Source: Aplidium turbinatum
Taxonomy: Eukaryota; Chordata; Ascidiacea; Aplousobranchia; Polyclinidae
Direction of reading: 5' to 3'
Assembly (NCBI GenBank): GCA_918807975.1
Contig: OU964919.1
Location: 34,789,824-34,853,823 of the forward strand
DNA length: 64,000 nt
Shown: positions 13,201-22,316 of the stretch, in pieces
Layout: each line of letters opens with the position of its first letter
Numbering within the stretch: the first letter of the stretch is position 1
Notes under the pieces: model-generated
Databases searched by the model: none
Seen by the model: only the letters and a program-made list of their open reading frames with translations
Told to the model about the DNA's origin: nothing
Program-made: the position numbers and the translations under genes

Positions 13201-16200
13201 GGCTGTGGAAATCTCTGTCTTCGAATTGATCACGTTTCTTTGACAGCTTAATTCTAGCAATCTTTTAGCCTATTCTTGTAAAGGCTTTTGAGCTACTGAC
13301 GTCAGCCTAGTCACCGATATTAACAAAGCCAAGTTTCCGCTTGTTAAAATGTTGATTAGTTTATTCCACCCACTAGGTGCCGCTAAATGGAGAACCTTGA
13401 AAATTAAAACGTTTTGCTCAAGCGCACACCTCGATAGTTCAACCAACGATGCTTGAGCTTGTGACTTCTTCGTGCAAAACTCGGACGCTACCAACTGAGG
13501 TGTCGGTTGCATTGCTGCAGTATATCTAGCTCAATGAACTATATAGGCTAAACAATTTAGAATAATTTTGTAAACAACTTTAATTTATATCCATGTGTAG
13601 GCTAATGCTTCCAACTGTGAAAACTCACGTAAAAGCAATTAAAGTTTACTCAATTTAAAAAAAAATACACAGTCATCATAGCAATCATTTTGTGCATCTT
13701 GCAGCTAAGATTTTAGTGAGGGACGCAGGGGATAACAAAACCGTCTGCCTTCTTGCTGTCATTGGCGTCCAAATACGTATGGACTACAACACTACCAAAC
13801 CAGGATTGGTAAGTAGCCTACTGTTCGTTTTTTCTTGGTAGTAGCCAAATGGCTGGTCAATAGTTTCCTGAACAAGTAGCCTAGTTTACCATAAAACGTT
13901 GATTAACATGTCTGCTTGGTTCCTAACCAATAAAAGTTCCTTTGTATCACGTAAGTTTGCATTTTTGCACTACTTCAAAAGATTCGAATTTTATAATTTA
14001 AATCTGACTTGGCTTTAAAAGTATAGTTTTTACATAACGCTAAAAAAGCATCAGTTTCTCAATCCATGTCAACTAGTTATTTATTTAACGCTATTCTGTG
14101 TTATGTTTAATCTGGACACACTAAAACCAATTTTAAACATTTTATTTTTGTCCTGGAAGGCACGAAGAGATATTTTCAACATGAAAACGGGGTGAAACAA
14201 TGTTTGGCAGCCGACTACTGTATTATTGATTGCAATTGGATGTTATTAAATTTTAGGCAAATATTGGCTTCAACATGAATCCCAATGAAACCGAAGTTAC
14301 TGGGAGTTGTTCGAAGGGCAACACTTCTATGGTTACTTTTTACAACAAGCATGACACGCAAACCGTAACTTTGACTTTCTCCCGTAGTAACAACAAAACA
14401 TATCTCAGCATGGTTCACGTCAAGTATAACATCACAAGTTCTTATCCTAATCATGACAACAGTAAGTAAAACATTTTTGTGTCATATTTACAACTCAGTT
14501 AAATTTTTCCAAACTATGATATTTGCAAACCTACAGTAGGCTAAATTCGTGGTAAAACATCTGTTTTCAAATTAAAGCAGTTTAGAGTAGGCTGCTGCAG
14601 TTGAAAGATTTCATCTAGTGTTTAAATTTTCCACTAAAAGCCTAATACTCAAGTTCAGGCGAGTTGACGATTCAATGCATTCAACAATTTCTTCTGTGGA
14701 ATCTAAAATAGTTTCCAGCTCATGAAACTATATTGAGTGACAGCGATCACTGGGATAAAAAGTCCTGAACATTCGTCATACTGGTAATGACTGCAAGATC
14801 CAGTAATATTCATAGTCAAAAAGCAGGGGTTCATAGTATGAATCCTTGTCAAAAAGTTTCGGTGACAAAATCAAATGTTCCGAAAACTGGCTTGCTTTGA
14901 TTGAGACTTTAGTCTGGTCTCATTTAATCAGCAAAAAAGCTTGCGATTGTAAACATATTGACAGTGACTGGTTGTGGTGGAAGAGCGTTTTATCTGAGCA
15001 ACGCTTTGTCTTACTTGTAGCCTAGTTGTGATCTCAAGATCGATGCTTAAGCCTTGATTACGTAAAAGTGCAAAGAAGAGAATTCTAAAAAGACACAGAC
15101 AATCAAAACGTTGGCACTGGGCACAGCTACTTCATCTGTAATGTTTTTGTGAGCCAACTATAACAAACTCTTTGCAGAGCGTTTAATAATGTGGGGCCTA
15201 CTAGATTATAGCTCGGTGGTTCTCAACTGGAGGTCCGTAAAAGTTTCTGAGTTTGCAGCATCATTGATTAATTATGAAATCTAACAACTGGTTGCTTTAT
15301 TTGTGCAGTAGGCTATACAGTGATTCTCAAACTGTAGGTCGCTCAGCACTGGAGCGTCGTTTGACATTTCAAAGGTTTTCTGACTAAAAAAATCATCTAA
15401 ATAAGTTAAAATCTATTACTGACGCTATGTTGGCTATGTTCAACTTAATTCTTTTGAGATAGCGGATTGTAGAATATGTTGATCAATGCTTAACTTAGAA
15501 ATGCAAATGTTAATCAGCAGTCTATCAGCACTCACAGTAATACCATGAGTGTGATTATAGCAAAATATTAATTAACTTACAAATCAAAAAAAGAAAGAAT
15601 TTCTTTGTAACGGTCGCAAAATTCTATTAAATTTTGATAAAATTTATAGAAAACATTGAATCAGCATATAGATATTACTGATTTTTGATGCTATGTGCCA
15701 ACATATAGGTCATAACATAACTTCGTCGATGTTATCAATCATCATAAGTGCGTCACTAGTTCAGCTAATTCTTCTAAGTGTGTCGCTTCGAAACTTATGA
15801 AACATTTGATTCCATTAGGAGACGCAACATACCAAAATTTCACATAATTTTTTTAAGGGTCCGCGACTGCTTCGAGGCACCAAAACTGGTCCACCAAGAC
15901 AAAAGGTTGAGAACCACTGCTGTAACCTATCGTGGTAGATTGCAAAATATTGAAATTTGTACTTTTCCAAAAGTTTGAGTATTTTTCTAAGTTAAATTCA
16001 TCCATAGATGGTAATCAGCTTTTCGTTTACTCTATACTTGCAGATATAACAAACCCGTACGAATTTTCCATTGGTAATCTGACAGAGTTGAGCACATCGC
16101 TGAAACAATCTTACAACTGTTCCGACGAAACGGACATTCTCGTTGATGTAGGAAACAACGTCATTGTACGCATAATGGGAAAACAATTGCAGGCATTTGA

Positions 16201-18599
16201 TGTTGAAAACGAAATATTTTCACCAGGCAAGTTTTACGACATCTATCTTTGATACTGTTGAATAGTCCTCAAACTTGTTGTTGTGTGTTTTACTTCCTAT
16301 GCTCTTTCACATAAAGTTACTTTGTCAATTCGCAACTTGGGCCTATCTGTAATCAACAATAAAAATCTGATGGTGAGGTAAAGCTGCGTCAGTGAAACTT
16401 TCTCTAATCTTCATATCTGTCTATGATAAAAAAAAAAAAAAAAAAAAAAGGTGGTAGGCTACTAATACGGGAAAGGATGAGGCTGTCAACTCATCAGAAG
16501 CACCTACACGACTTAATTTCAATTTGGAGGTTGTGTCTTCATTCTTATACAACATTTTTTTGGTTTTACATATATGCATAATGTGTCTGCTGAATTTTTT
16601 GCAGTATCTCAATGTCTTTCTGACACTTTACCAACCAAAGCCACAATCGGACAATGGACTGTGTCTGCGAATAAAACAGCCTGTGCCAAGTACATATTTT
16701 CAGCGACTTTCAACATCACTTACCCAACTGTCCTTGGAAAGGTAAAAAAAGAACCTACATTTCGTCGCTTGTAACTATTTCCATCAAGTGCTTGATTTCA
16801 GCGTGATCAAGTCGACTTTTCATATGGACTTTCTAGTTTGCTCATCCAAACTTGCCTATAGACTATTATTATTTAGAAATTAATATTACTATTAATTCAA
16901 TCTTTGTGCTTTTGAGAGCCTACTACGATTAAGCTATGTGTGAAGTAGGTAATTGTTTAAAGCTTTCAACTGATTAGCTTTTATTATTATTCACTCACAA
17001 CAAAATTTCAAAATCTCCATATTATACTTGTACAACACCCACACAAACAATATAAAAGTTGACTGAGCGTGGCTGTTTGGGATAAGTCTAGGCTACTCTT
17101 ACAAATGTCATATAGGCTACGCATCAATAAAAGAATACATTGTAACCGATTTCAGTTTCATTTGTTCTTGTTTTTAGCACTAGTTGCAACGTTCATCTAA
17201 TGAAAGTGAAAGTAAAAGCAACGACAAACAGGTTGATTTATTGCTTTACTGTCGTTTCGCACACCATCACAATGCACATCGTCAGAACGAATAACATTGT
17301 TGCTTTTACTTTCACTTTCATCAGATTGACGTTGCAGCTAGTGCTAGAATCGATAATAATTGTCCTGATGAACACGCAAACTTTTCAGTATTCAGATTAA
17401 TGTGTTCTATCAATTCATATCCTGCTATTCCTCATTTCAGCAAAAATCTATGGTATTTCAAATCGGAAACTCAACCAACTATTTTGACGGTGCATGCCAA
17501 AACGAGTCATCTTACTTCTGGGTACAGATGGAGCAAATCACGTTTGCTTTCTTGTTCAATAAGACAGATGTGAATGGTGGCAAGTTCAAGTATCATATGT
17601 ATGCGGTGGTTGTGGGCTACACCTTGCCTTCGAAGTACCTCCCAAACCACGCATATAGTGGTGAGAAACTGTTTGTTACTTTGTGATTGGGAACAAAACT
17701 TGCCAAATCTTTTTATAGAATTTTCAGAAACAGTCGTTCAATTAAAGTCGATGAAAAACAAAATTTTCCAACACCTTTAACGGAATTTTACAAAATCTTT
17801 ATTTTAAAACCGGTTTTAATTTGTCTAGTGTATTGTTCTCAGATAGCAACAATATCCTCTTGCTCAATTCAACCTTGAACCTTTTTGAATCTGACAACTC
17901 ACATTCCTATAAATGCGCTGCTGCTGCTTCGGCAACTCTGAACCACACAATGGCGGATGTTCAATTCAAAAACGTCCAAGTTCAACCGTTTGGTCTCGAA
18001 AAAAATGGCGACTTTAGCTCAGGTAAATAATGGCATAAAATTTTTGCTTGACTCAACACAATGGATTTTAGATTTTATGCAGAGTTTGAAAATAATTTAT
18101 CGTTTAAACACGAGATAGTAAAATTAAAATCGTGACAATTAAAATTTCGAAATTGGTGGAACAAACCCACAGTAGTTTGCCCTGCCGCAAAGTCTTTTCA
18201 TTTTTTCTGGTTAATTTTCCTAAATTCGAAAAACCTTTACGCTTTGTTTAGTATGAGATTTTATTATTATTTTGATGAACTTTTTCAACAAATATTTTTT
18301 ATGCTTTAACTTCATTTTTATGAAAATAATTAAAGCGTAAATATGCGCAGTTGAATTTTTACGTCACAATGGGTCCTTCGGTTATTTGCCTAACTTACTG
18401 CAGTGTCAGGCGCTCAACATCTCACGTGACTTCTTTCTTCATAGCTGATAAATGCTCTGCGGACAAGCAAAAGCGATTCACAGCAACAATGATTGTGGTG
18501 GGCTGTCTCTGCGGATTGCTGTTTGTCATTTTTACCAGCTCCTTGATCTATTTTATAATACAAAAGTACAAGGAAAGAAGCGAATATCAAACTCTGTAG
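166..18599 (+). CDS. LAMP-family membrane glycoprotein with at least six tandem LAMP domains (5' end outside window)
   Basis: Lysosome-associated membrane glycoprotein family: type I proteins with heavily N-glycosylated luminal domains, one transmembrane helix and a short YxxPhi lysosomal sorting tail. Exons read: 166-364, 1046-1237, 1597-1730, 2258-2480, 2735-2914, 3259-3300, 4225-4263, 4629-4732, 5568-5784, 6729-6938, 7243-7376, 8518-8755, 9595-9789, 10113-10166, 12833-12871, 13705-13808, 14257-14461, 16044-16226, 16605-16741, 17441-17660, 17843-18022, 18445-18599. Together they total 3,384 nt (1,127 aa plus stop) in one frame with no stop seen. Each domain is three exons: A (phase 1 to 0, with a T-C or V-C core), B (0 to 1) and C (1 to 1, starting around S-Y-x-C). 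The fourth cysteine of each domain opens the following exon. NxS/T sequons are frequent. Vertebrate LAMP1/2 have only two domains, so six is unusual. Signal peptide, exon A of the first domain and promoter lie left of base 1. Splice ends are inferred by eye but are mutually consistent in phase. Confidence 0.88.
1597..2914 (+). other. LAMP domain 2 (exons A, B, C; GC-AG intron after exon A)
   Basis: Exon A 1597-1730 (134 nt) holds AKCFGDR, then GKTVCARISAKVSVEVVYA. Exon B 2258-2480 has SSANCGKKKIKGTISL. Exon C 2735-2914 has MSYMCMVDE. Exon A ends AG|GCAAGT, a textbook GC donor with no usable GT nearby, so the following intron is GC-AG. This long form of exon A (with an extra N-terminal cysteine stretch that completes the previous domain) is found only in even-numbered domains. 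Confidence 0.85.
3259..4263 (+). other. Pro/Thr-rich hinge, two micro-exons, between LAMP domains 2 and 3
   Basis: Two phase-1/phase-1 exons of 42 nt (3259-3300, reading SDCEEMKTTPMPPG) and 39 nt (4225-4263, reading VTTPQPNPIIPET). The cysteine in the first completes domain 2, and the rest is the proline- and threonine-rich linker known from LAMP1/LAMP2. Both are too short to show up as open frames but have clean TTTCAG/TTTTAG acceptors and GTACAA/GTACGT donors. The pair recurs at 10113-10166 and 12833-12871. Confidence 0.75.
3977..4110. repeat. Fold-back repeat (MITE-like hairpin) in LAMP intron
   Basis: Two arms of about 50 bp, starting TAAACAGACATAACTAAGCA and ending with its reverse complement, enclose a spacer of roughly 25 bp. 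They could form a long hairpin in DNA or in the intron RNA. No coding potential. It sits in the intron between the two hinge exons. No target duplication was identified, so the mobile origin is inferred. Confidence 0.75.
4629..6938 (+). other. LAMP domain 3 (exons A, B, C)
   Basis: Exon A 4629-4732 (104 nt) reads LWKALDGNRTCFLAVAGFQF, the start motif of a LAMP domain (aromatic core, then TC followed by an alternating hydrophobic strand). Exon B 5568-5784 holds SSTNCSKDSMNVTIGSWGD. Exon C 6729-6938 holds QTYYCSMETQVRVSG. It has the short 104-nt form of exon A, as in domain 5. The first domain of each pair always follows a hinge, so its exon A does not need to carry the previous domain's last cysteine. 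Confidence 0.85.
7243..9789 (+). other. LAMP domain 4 (exons A, B, C)
   Basis: Exon A 7243-7376 is 134 nt, the same length as exon A of domain 2. It opens ECFRDRATPPSTQGDW, then NRTCARIKSNFTLQVAYL. Exon B 8518-8755 holds VDSECTNNTTRIVLDIEN. Exon C 9595-9789 holds GYSYQCDLLQTSN and RWEAFSL. The intron after exon A (7377-8517) and the one after exon B (8756-9594) show nothing recognisable apart from frequent TAGGCCTA/TAGCCTA words. Confidence 0.85.
10475..12625 (+). mobile_element. Non-LTR retrotransposon (LINE), copy 1, truncated and internally deleted
   Basis: Pieces in order: the end of an AP-endonuclease domain (GDFHCQHTDWGYNN, then LADWASADHLALLF, 10490-10810), then after a gap the reverse-transcriptase core (SVLAPLLFNIYTHDLP type, with YVDDLAI at about 10988-11010; the usual motif is YADD), the thumb region (YLGVTLDRSLTYR, about 11210-11250), the CLRSAPLDNLPILAGI block (about 11480-11520) and a C-terminal C-x-C-x8-H-x4-C knuckle (CECGAAERTAYHILNDC, about 12400-12440). 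Several frame breaks are visible. It ends near an ACG-repeat at 12600. Same family as the fragments at 43.1 and 62.1 kb. The family looks jockey/CR1-like, but the clade is not settled. Confidence 0.85.
11590..12070. mobile_element. Small insertion inside LINE copy 1
   Basis: The LINE reading is interrupted by about 480 bp of AT-rich non-coding DNA whose two ends are C-rich (CGCACCCCCC on the left, CACCCCCCCAAAAATT on the right). The LINE sequence resumes with a partly repeated octamer (AGCCTAAC at 11582-11589, CTGCTAAC at 12071-12078), consistent with an old hAT-size target duplication. The right end contains GGATGGATCCAGCC on the minus strand, a start seen in many hAT elements. The superfamily is tentative. 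Confidence 0.5.
13705..16226 (+). other. LAMP domain 5 (exons A, B, C; GC-AG intron after exon C)
   Basis: Exon A 13705-13808 (104 nt) reads KILVRDAGDNKTVCLLAVIG, very close to the canonical LAMP start (V-x-D-x-x-N-x-T-C-L-L-A). Exon B 14257-14461 has VTGSCSKGNTSMVTFYN. Exon C 16044-16226 has KQSYNCSDETDILVD and KQLQAFDVENEIFSPG. Exon C ends CCAG|GCAAGT, so the following intron uses a GC donor, the second in this gene. Confidence 0.85.
15217..15921. mobile_element. Non-autonomous hAT element (same family as 36691-37386)
   Basis: Ends are CGGTGGTTCTCAACTGGAGG on the left and AAAAGGTTGAGAACCACTG on the right, the inverted terminal pair typical of hAT elements (consensus CAGTGGTTCTCAACC). The right 150 bp match, inverted, the left part of the element at 36691. 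No open frame. It lies in the LAMP intron between exons B and C of domain 5. No clear 8-bp duplication remains. Confidence 0.7.
16605..18022 (+). other. LAMP domain 6 (membrane-proximal; exons A, B, C)
   Basis: Exon A 16605-16741 (137 nt, long form) opens SQCLSDTLPTKATIGQW, then NKTACAKYIFSATFNITY. Exon B 17441-17660 holds FDGACQNESSYFWVQMEQ. Exon C 17843-18022 holds HSYKCAAAASATLNHT and VQVQPFGLEKNGDFSSG. It ends in phase 1 (CA G|GTAAAT), matching both downstream transmembrane exons, each of which supplies the last cysteine (ADKC or ADDC). Confidence 0.85.
17176..17345. repeat. Inverted repeat in LAMP intron
   Basis: Arms of about 48 bp begin AGCACTAGTTGCAACG and end with the near reverse complement GTTGCAGCTAGTGCT, with a spacer of about 70 bp. 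They contain GAAAGTGAAAGTAAAAGC and its complement. Non-coding, MITE-like. It lies between exons A and B of domain 6. Confidence 0.7.
18445..18599 (+). CDS. LAMP terminal exon, version 1 (transmembrane helix plus YQTL tail)
   Basis: Acceptor TTCATAG, phase 1. Reads ADKCSADKQKRF, then a hydrophobic helix (MIVVGCLCGLLFVIF and on to LIYFII, about 25 residues), then QKYKERSEYQTL and a stop. YQTL at the very C-terminus is a YxxPhi signal and is identical to the last four residues of vertebrate LAMP-2B. The cysteine at the exon start should complete the disulphide of domain 6. No AATAAA was seen between this stop and the next exon, so the transcript may run through to the signal near 19705 or use a non-canonical one. 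Confidence 0.85.
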
Positions 18600-19067
18600 C
18601 CTATTATTAGGTTATTGATCTGGACCAGTTTTAACAAACTCTTTCACTCACTTGCTCTCATCAGCGGATTGTTTTTCAATTGCAATTCATTTCTGATTCT
18701 TCACTACGTTGAAGGCTGCTAAGCAGTAATTTAGGTGTTAAAAAGCAAGAATGGCACAACTTCTCGTGGGAAAAAATACGCTGGTTGCGGGCTTTTTATG
18801 GATCATGGGCTACCCTGGGGCAAAAATAACGATTTTAAGGTTTAAAAACAAATGAGACAAGAAACACTCCAAACAGTTTCAAGAAGTTTAACCTGCAGAT
18901 TCTTAAGTTATCGTATTCTTTCTCACATAGCCTACTTTTAATGCTTAAAAAGACAGAAGTTAATTTAGGGTTAAATTAGCCTAGTCCGTGTTATTGCTTT
19001 TTTTTTCTTTGATTTAAAACCTTGCTATCGTACTATTCATAATTAATTTTGTTGACATTCTCAACAG

Positions 19068-19219
19068 CGGATGATTGCAATGCTACCAAGTGGAGCACGA
19101 AGAAAATTACGATAGTTTCGGTCATCGGTGGACTCATTGTCTTCGTAATATTTGCCGGAATTGTATTTTTTGTTTACCGTAAACGGCGAAAGGCAGCGGA
19201 ATATGATTCCTTGCACTAA
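19068..19219 (+). CDS. LAMP terminal exon, version 2 (alternative transmembrane helix plus YDSLH tail)
   Basis: Acceptor CTCAACAG, phase 1, so it can replace exon 18445-18599 after the same donor at 18022. Reads ADDCNATKWSTKK, then a helix (ITIVSVIGGLIVFVIF and on to VFFVY), then RKRRKAAEYDSLH and a stop. It keeps the domain-closing cysteine and a YxxPhi motif (YDSL), but with one extra residue after the bulky leucine. This parallels the alternative terminal exons of vertebrate LAMP2 (A, B, C). The AATAAA at 19705-19710 is a plausible polyadenylation signal. Confidence 0.82.
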
Positions 19220-19704
19220 AAGTTGCCAGATAAGTAAATTACTGCTTCAAAAAAGTGCTGATTAACTTGAAGCTGTTATGTCAATGGACGTGTCAAAAAC
19301 GTTAAAAGCTTCAAAACTTTGTTTTGATCAAAATCAATTATTTGATAGCTGCAAAATGATTTTCTCCAAAAATGTAGCCCAGTCAGTGATCACATTTTGT
19401 TTATATCTATGAACGAAAGCCCGCAATCAGAGAGGGGTTAAAAACACTTTCTCTCCCTCAATAAGCTCTTTTCAATGTAACCAGCATTATTTTTAAGCAT
19501 TTACCACCTGAGAAAGAAATTACTATCAGACCTTCCGTATTAAACTGGTTGCCGCTTTGTATATATTTTTTTTAATGTAAATAAGATTAAAAATTGTAAT
19601 TTTTACCTGTAGGCTATTTATTTTTTAACCGCAAACTGTAAAGCTGCAGTAAATCTGTTAAGCCGTATTCATCTAGAGCATTTCGTGACATGCTTCTTTC
19701 GCAA

Positions 19705-19710
19705 AATAAA
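19705..19710 (+). promoter_or_regulatory. Candidate polyadenylation signal for the LAMP gene
   Basis: AATAAA about 490 bp after the second stop codon. A further plus-strand AATAAA occurs near 21719. Position only; no transcript evidence. Confidence 0.45.
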
Positions 19711-19866
19711 ATGGAGTGTTTTGTGACAAAAACAGAAGTGTTCTGGGCTGGGAAACTTTTCAACTACAGCTGATTTTAGGCCTATACATCTATTCTACAA
19801 TATCTTCTCTTGCAATGCTTATTTAAGAAACGAAACTGTGGTACGCCCAATGTAGCCTAATTTGTC

Positions 19867-20150
19867 CGCCCGTTAGCTCAGTGGTTACACGCCCGGCTCA
19901 AGATCACGCGGCGCTGGTTCGACTCTCTGGGTGTGCGCTTGAGTAACGCATTTTCAGGACTGCTCTCCATTCAGCGGCACCTATATGGAATAATTCCCCG
20001 GCAACAACACTTCAACAATCGGAAAACTTCACTCTGCCAATCTCGGTAACCGGCCCTGCGTCAAGAGCCTCTACAAGTATGCGAAACTACCAGGGATAAC
20101 CTATCAAGGCTTTGTCAGTCCGAGGATAAAGATTCCAAACCAACCATTTA
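19867..20150 (+). mobile_element. tRNA-derived SINE (family 1)
   Basis: The head resembles a tRNA with a box A (TAGCTCAGTGGTTACACG) and a box B (GGTTCGACTCT). The body carries CTGCTCTCCATTCAGCGGCA, CTCTACAAGTATGCGAAACT and AGTCCGAGGATAAAGATT. The same body is found at 45988, inverted at 46343, and as a palindrome at 55870-56051. It lies 650 bp beyond the LAMP stop codon, in the LAMP/nucleolin intergenic gap. Confidence 0.8.
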
Positions 20151-20159
20151 AGCCTACCT

Positions 20160-21795
20160 TTTTTTTTCTGAATCTGTTACTGTACATGTAAGCAATTGGA
20201 CTATTATAACCTACAGGCTGTTGCTTCATTGTGATTTTATTCAAATCGTTTTTATGTGATAACAATTTTTCTTGGTACAAAATGAATTATATTCTTTTCA
20301 GTGCTTTTTAGACTATCTTGCAATTTTACAACTCAATTTATTTGTTGTTTTTATATAGCCTTGCATGTTCTTCAAGCTTATCATTTTGTATATTGAAATT
20401 GTCGTTCTTTTACGGTTGCTTTCAACCACGTTCGGGTCTATGTGCAATAAGTTCAGTCTAAGTAGTCTATTTAATCAAACCTTTTCAATGCCTTGTAAAA
20501 TTATGACTTTTTGATTCTCATAACTTATTTTTGTTTATTGCTTGTTTTGCGGGATTGTTACAACGTAGGCCTCAGTTTTATTCTAAGGTTTTCTTAAAAA
20601 AAATTGATTTTCTTTTTTTTCTTGATTCATTGACGTTAGGCCTACTACGGTAATACTATATAAGTTGTTGCTTTTCTTATACTTGCCTTAGGCCTACGCA
20701 TGGTTATGTGACATTGCAAGAGCTGTCTATAGTTATAATATTGCTGAAAAGGTTGTCTTATCCAGCAACTGACTTGTATGTCTCACCCACAGCGTTCTCA
20801 ACAAAGATCGCCATAACTTGATTCCAACAACAAGTTGATTATATCAATAAGCACATAGCCTACCTCAGGAAATACAAGCATGCGATTAAAACTTCATGGA
20901 AAACTCAAACGTCATTTTTACCGCGATTTCAAGGCAGTGTTATTTTCTTATATCCTCAGCAAAGTGATTGTATAATCTCCTCACTTACTATAGCTGTGCT
21001 ACCGTATGTAACGTCGTTCACAGTTGTCTATAGTTTACACACGTTTAGCCTTTTGCTGACAGTTAGGAAGAACGAGTGTGTAAAATATAGCCTATAGACA
21101 TCATCATTTTATTATCAAATTTTCGAACAACTGTATCTTGAAAATTTGACGGCTCAGTGTGGTCTCCAATAATATTGCTTCCAAGTCAAAACATTACACT
21201 TTGTTTCTGTACAACTAGCCCATATGATAATTTTTACGTGAAGCAAGCTACTGTTCTACTTCAGTTATAATTTTGTAAATAGTAAAATCTTGATCCAAGT
21301 TCAAACATATATGGTAACCGTCTTACAATGCAAGCGCTTTCCGTTGAGTAGCTGTCCAAATATATGACGCTTTTGGTGGGAAGGTGAAGAAAATGTTCCC
21401 TGATATTTGAGCAGCTTCAATAAGAGGGTTAGCTGGTTGGATTAGAGACTTATTCTCACACCCCAACTAAAAGGTGGCGGCGTAATGAGACAGTTTTCGA
21501 AGTCAAAACTTGTTGTGTGTGTAGTTTGATTGTATTCAAGAGAATTTTTGCCTACAATCTAAACAGTAGGCTATCGTATTTTCTTACGCGCTTCGTTGTA
21601 TAAAAGTTATATCTACTGTATATATGTAAAAACCGTACCTCTGTGTTGTATACTGGTCCTTCATCTATGCATACTGTGTAGTGTTTTCGTTGATTCTCAG
21701 TGATGAAATTTCTTATGGCAATAAAATGATGAATTTCAAGACTACATGCTAGCTTTGATGCAGCAACAAAGAAAGTACAAATTTCAATTCATTTT
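20160..21795. other. Intergenic gap between convergent LAMP and nucleolin genes
   Basis: AT-rich, no convincing open frame or RNA gene. It contains scattered TAGGCCTA and TAGCCTA words. The AATAAA on the minus strand at 21796-21801 probably ends the nucleolin transcript, so the gene-free stretch runs from the SINE to there. Confidence 0.5.
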
Positions 21796-21801
21796 TTATT
21801 T
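21796..21801 (-). promoter_or_regulatory. Candidate polyadenylation signal for the nucleolin-like gene
   Basis: TTTATT on the plus strand (AATAAA on the minus strand), about 515 bp beyond the nucleolin stop codon at 22317. Inferred from position. Confidence 0.45.
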
Positions 21802-22316
21802 TGCGAAAAAATGTTAACACGATACTTGGTTCAACACAGTCAATTTGCGCCAACAAAGCTGAAGTGCGCACGCTAAAAATCGCGGCGGTGGCAATGATAA
21901 CTATTGATTATTATTATTGTTGTAAAAAAAATCAAAGGAAAACAGTGTACAATGTGTTGACACAATGAACAATTGAACAGCTGTTGACTGTCGTATATCA
22001 TGCTCCAGTTGAAAAATATGACACATTTAGTAAATGCCGTTTTGCAAGTTCATATTCTTAAAAGTAGGGAAATAATTTAATTGCGACCGAAAAATCTAAC
22101 ATTGATAATTGCGTTAAGACGGCAGCATGAAGTTTGCAAGAGAAACCTGAACAGAGTTACAAGCTAGCTGCTCTCACAAAACGGATTAAAATCCTCTGAC
22201 GTCGTTCACTCCATGAGTAAAACCAGCCATTGTGACGTCACGTAAAAAAGGCTCGTCGGCCAGAGTTGCCATGTCAATGACGATTTCTTTTCATAGCTTT
22301 GCACCAAAGTCTCGAT

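Noticed and set aside
19867-19940. Genuine tRNA gene
   Set aside because: Box A and B are present, but the same head and body recur at 45988, showing it is a SINE.
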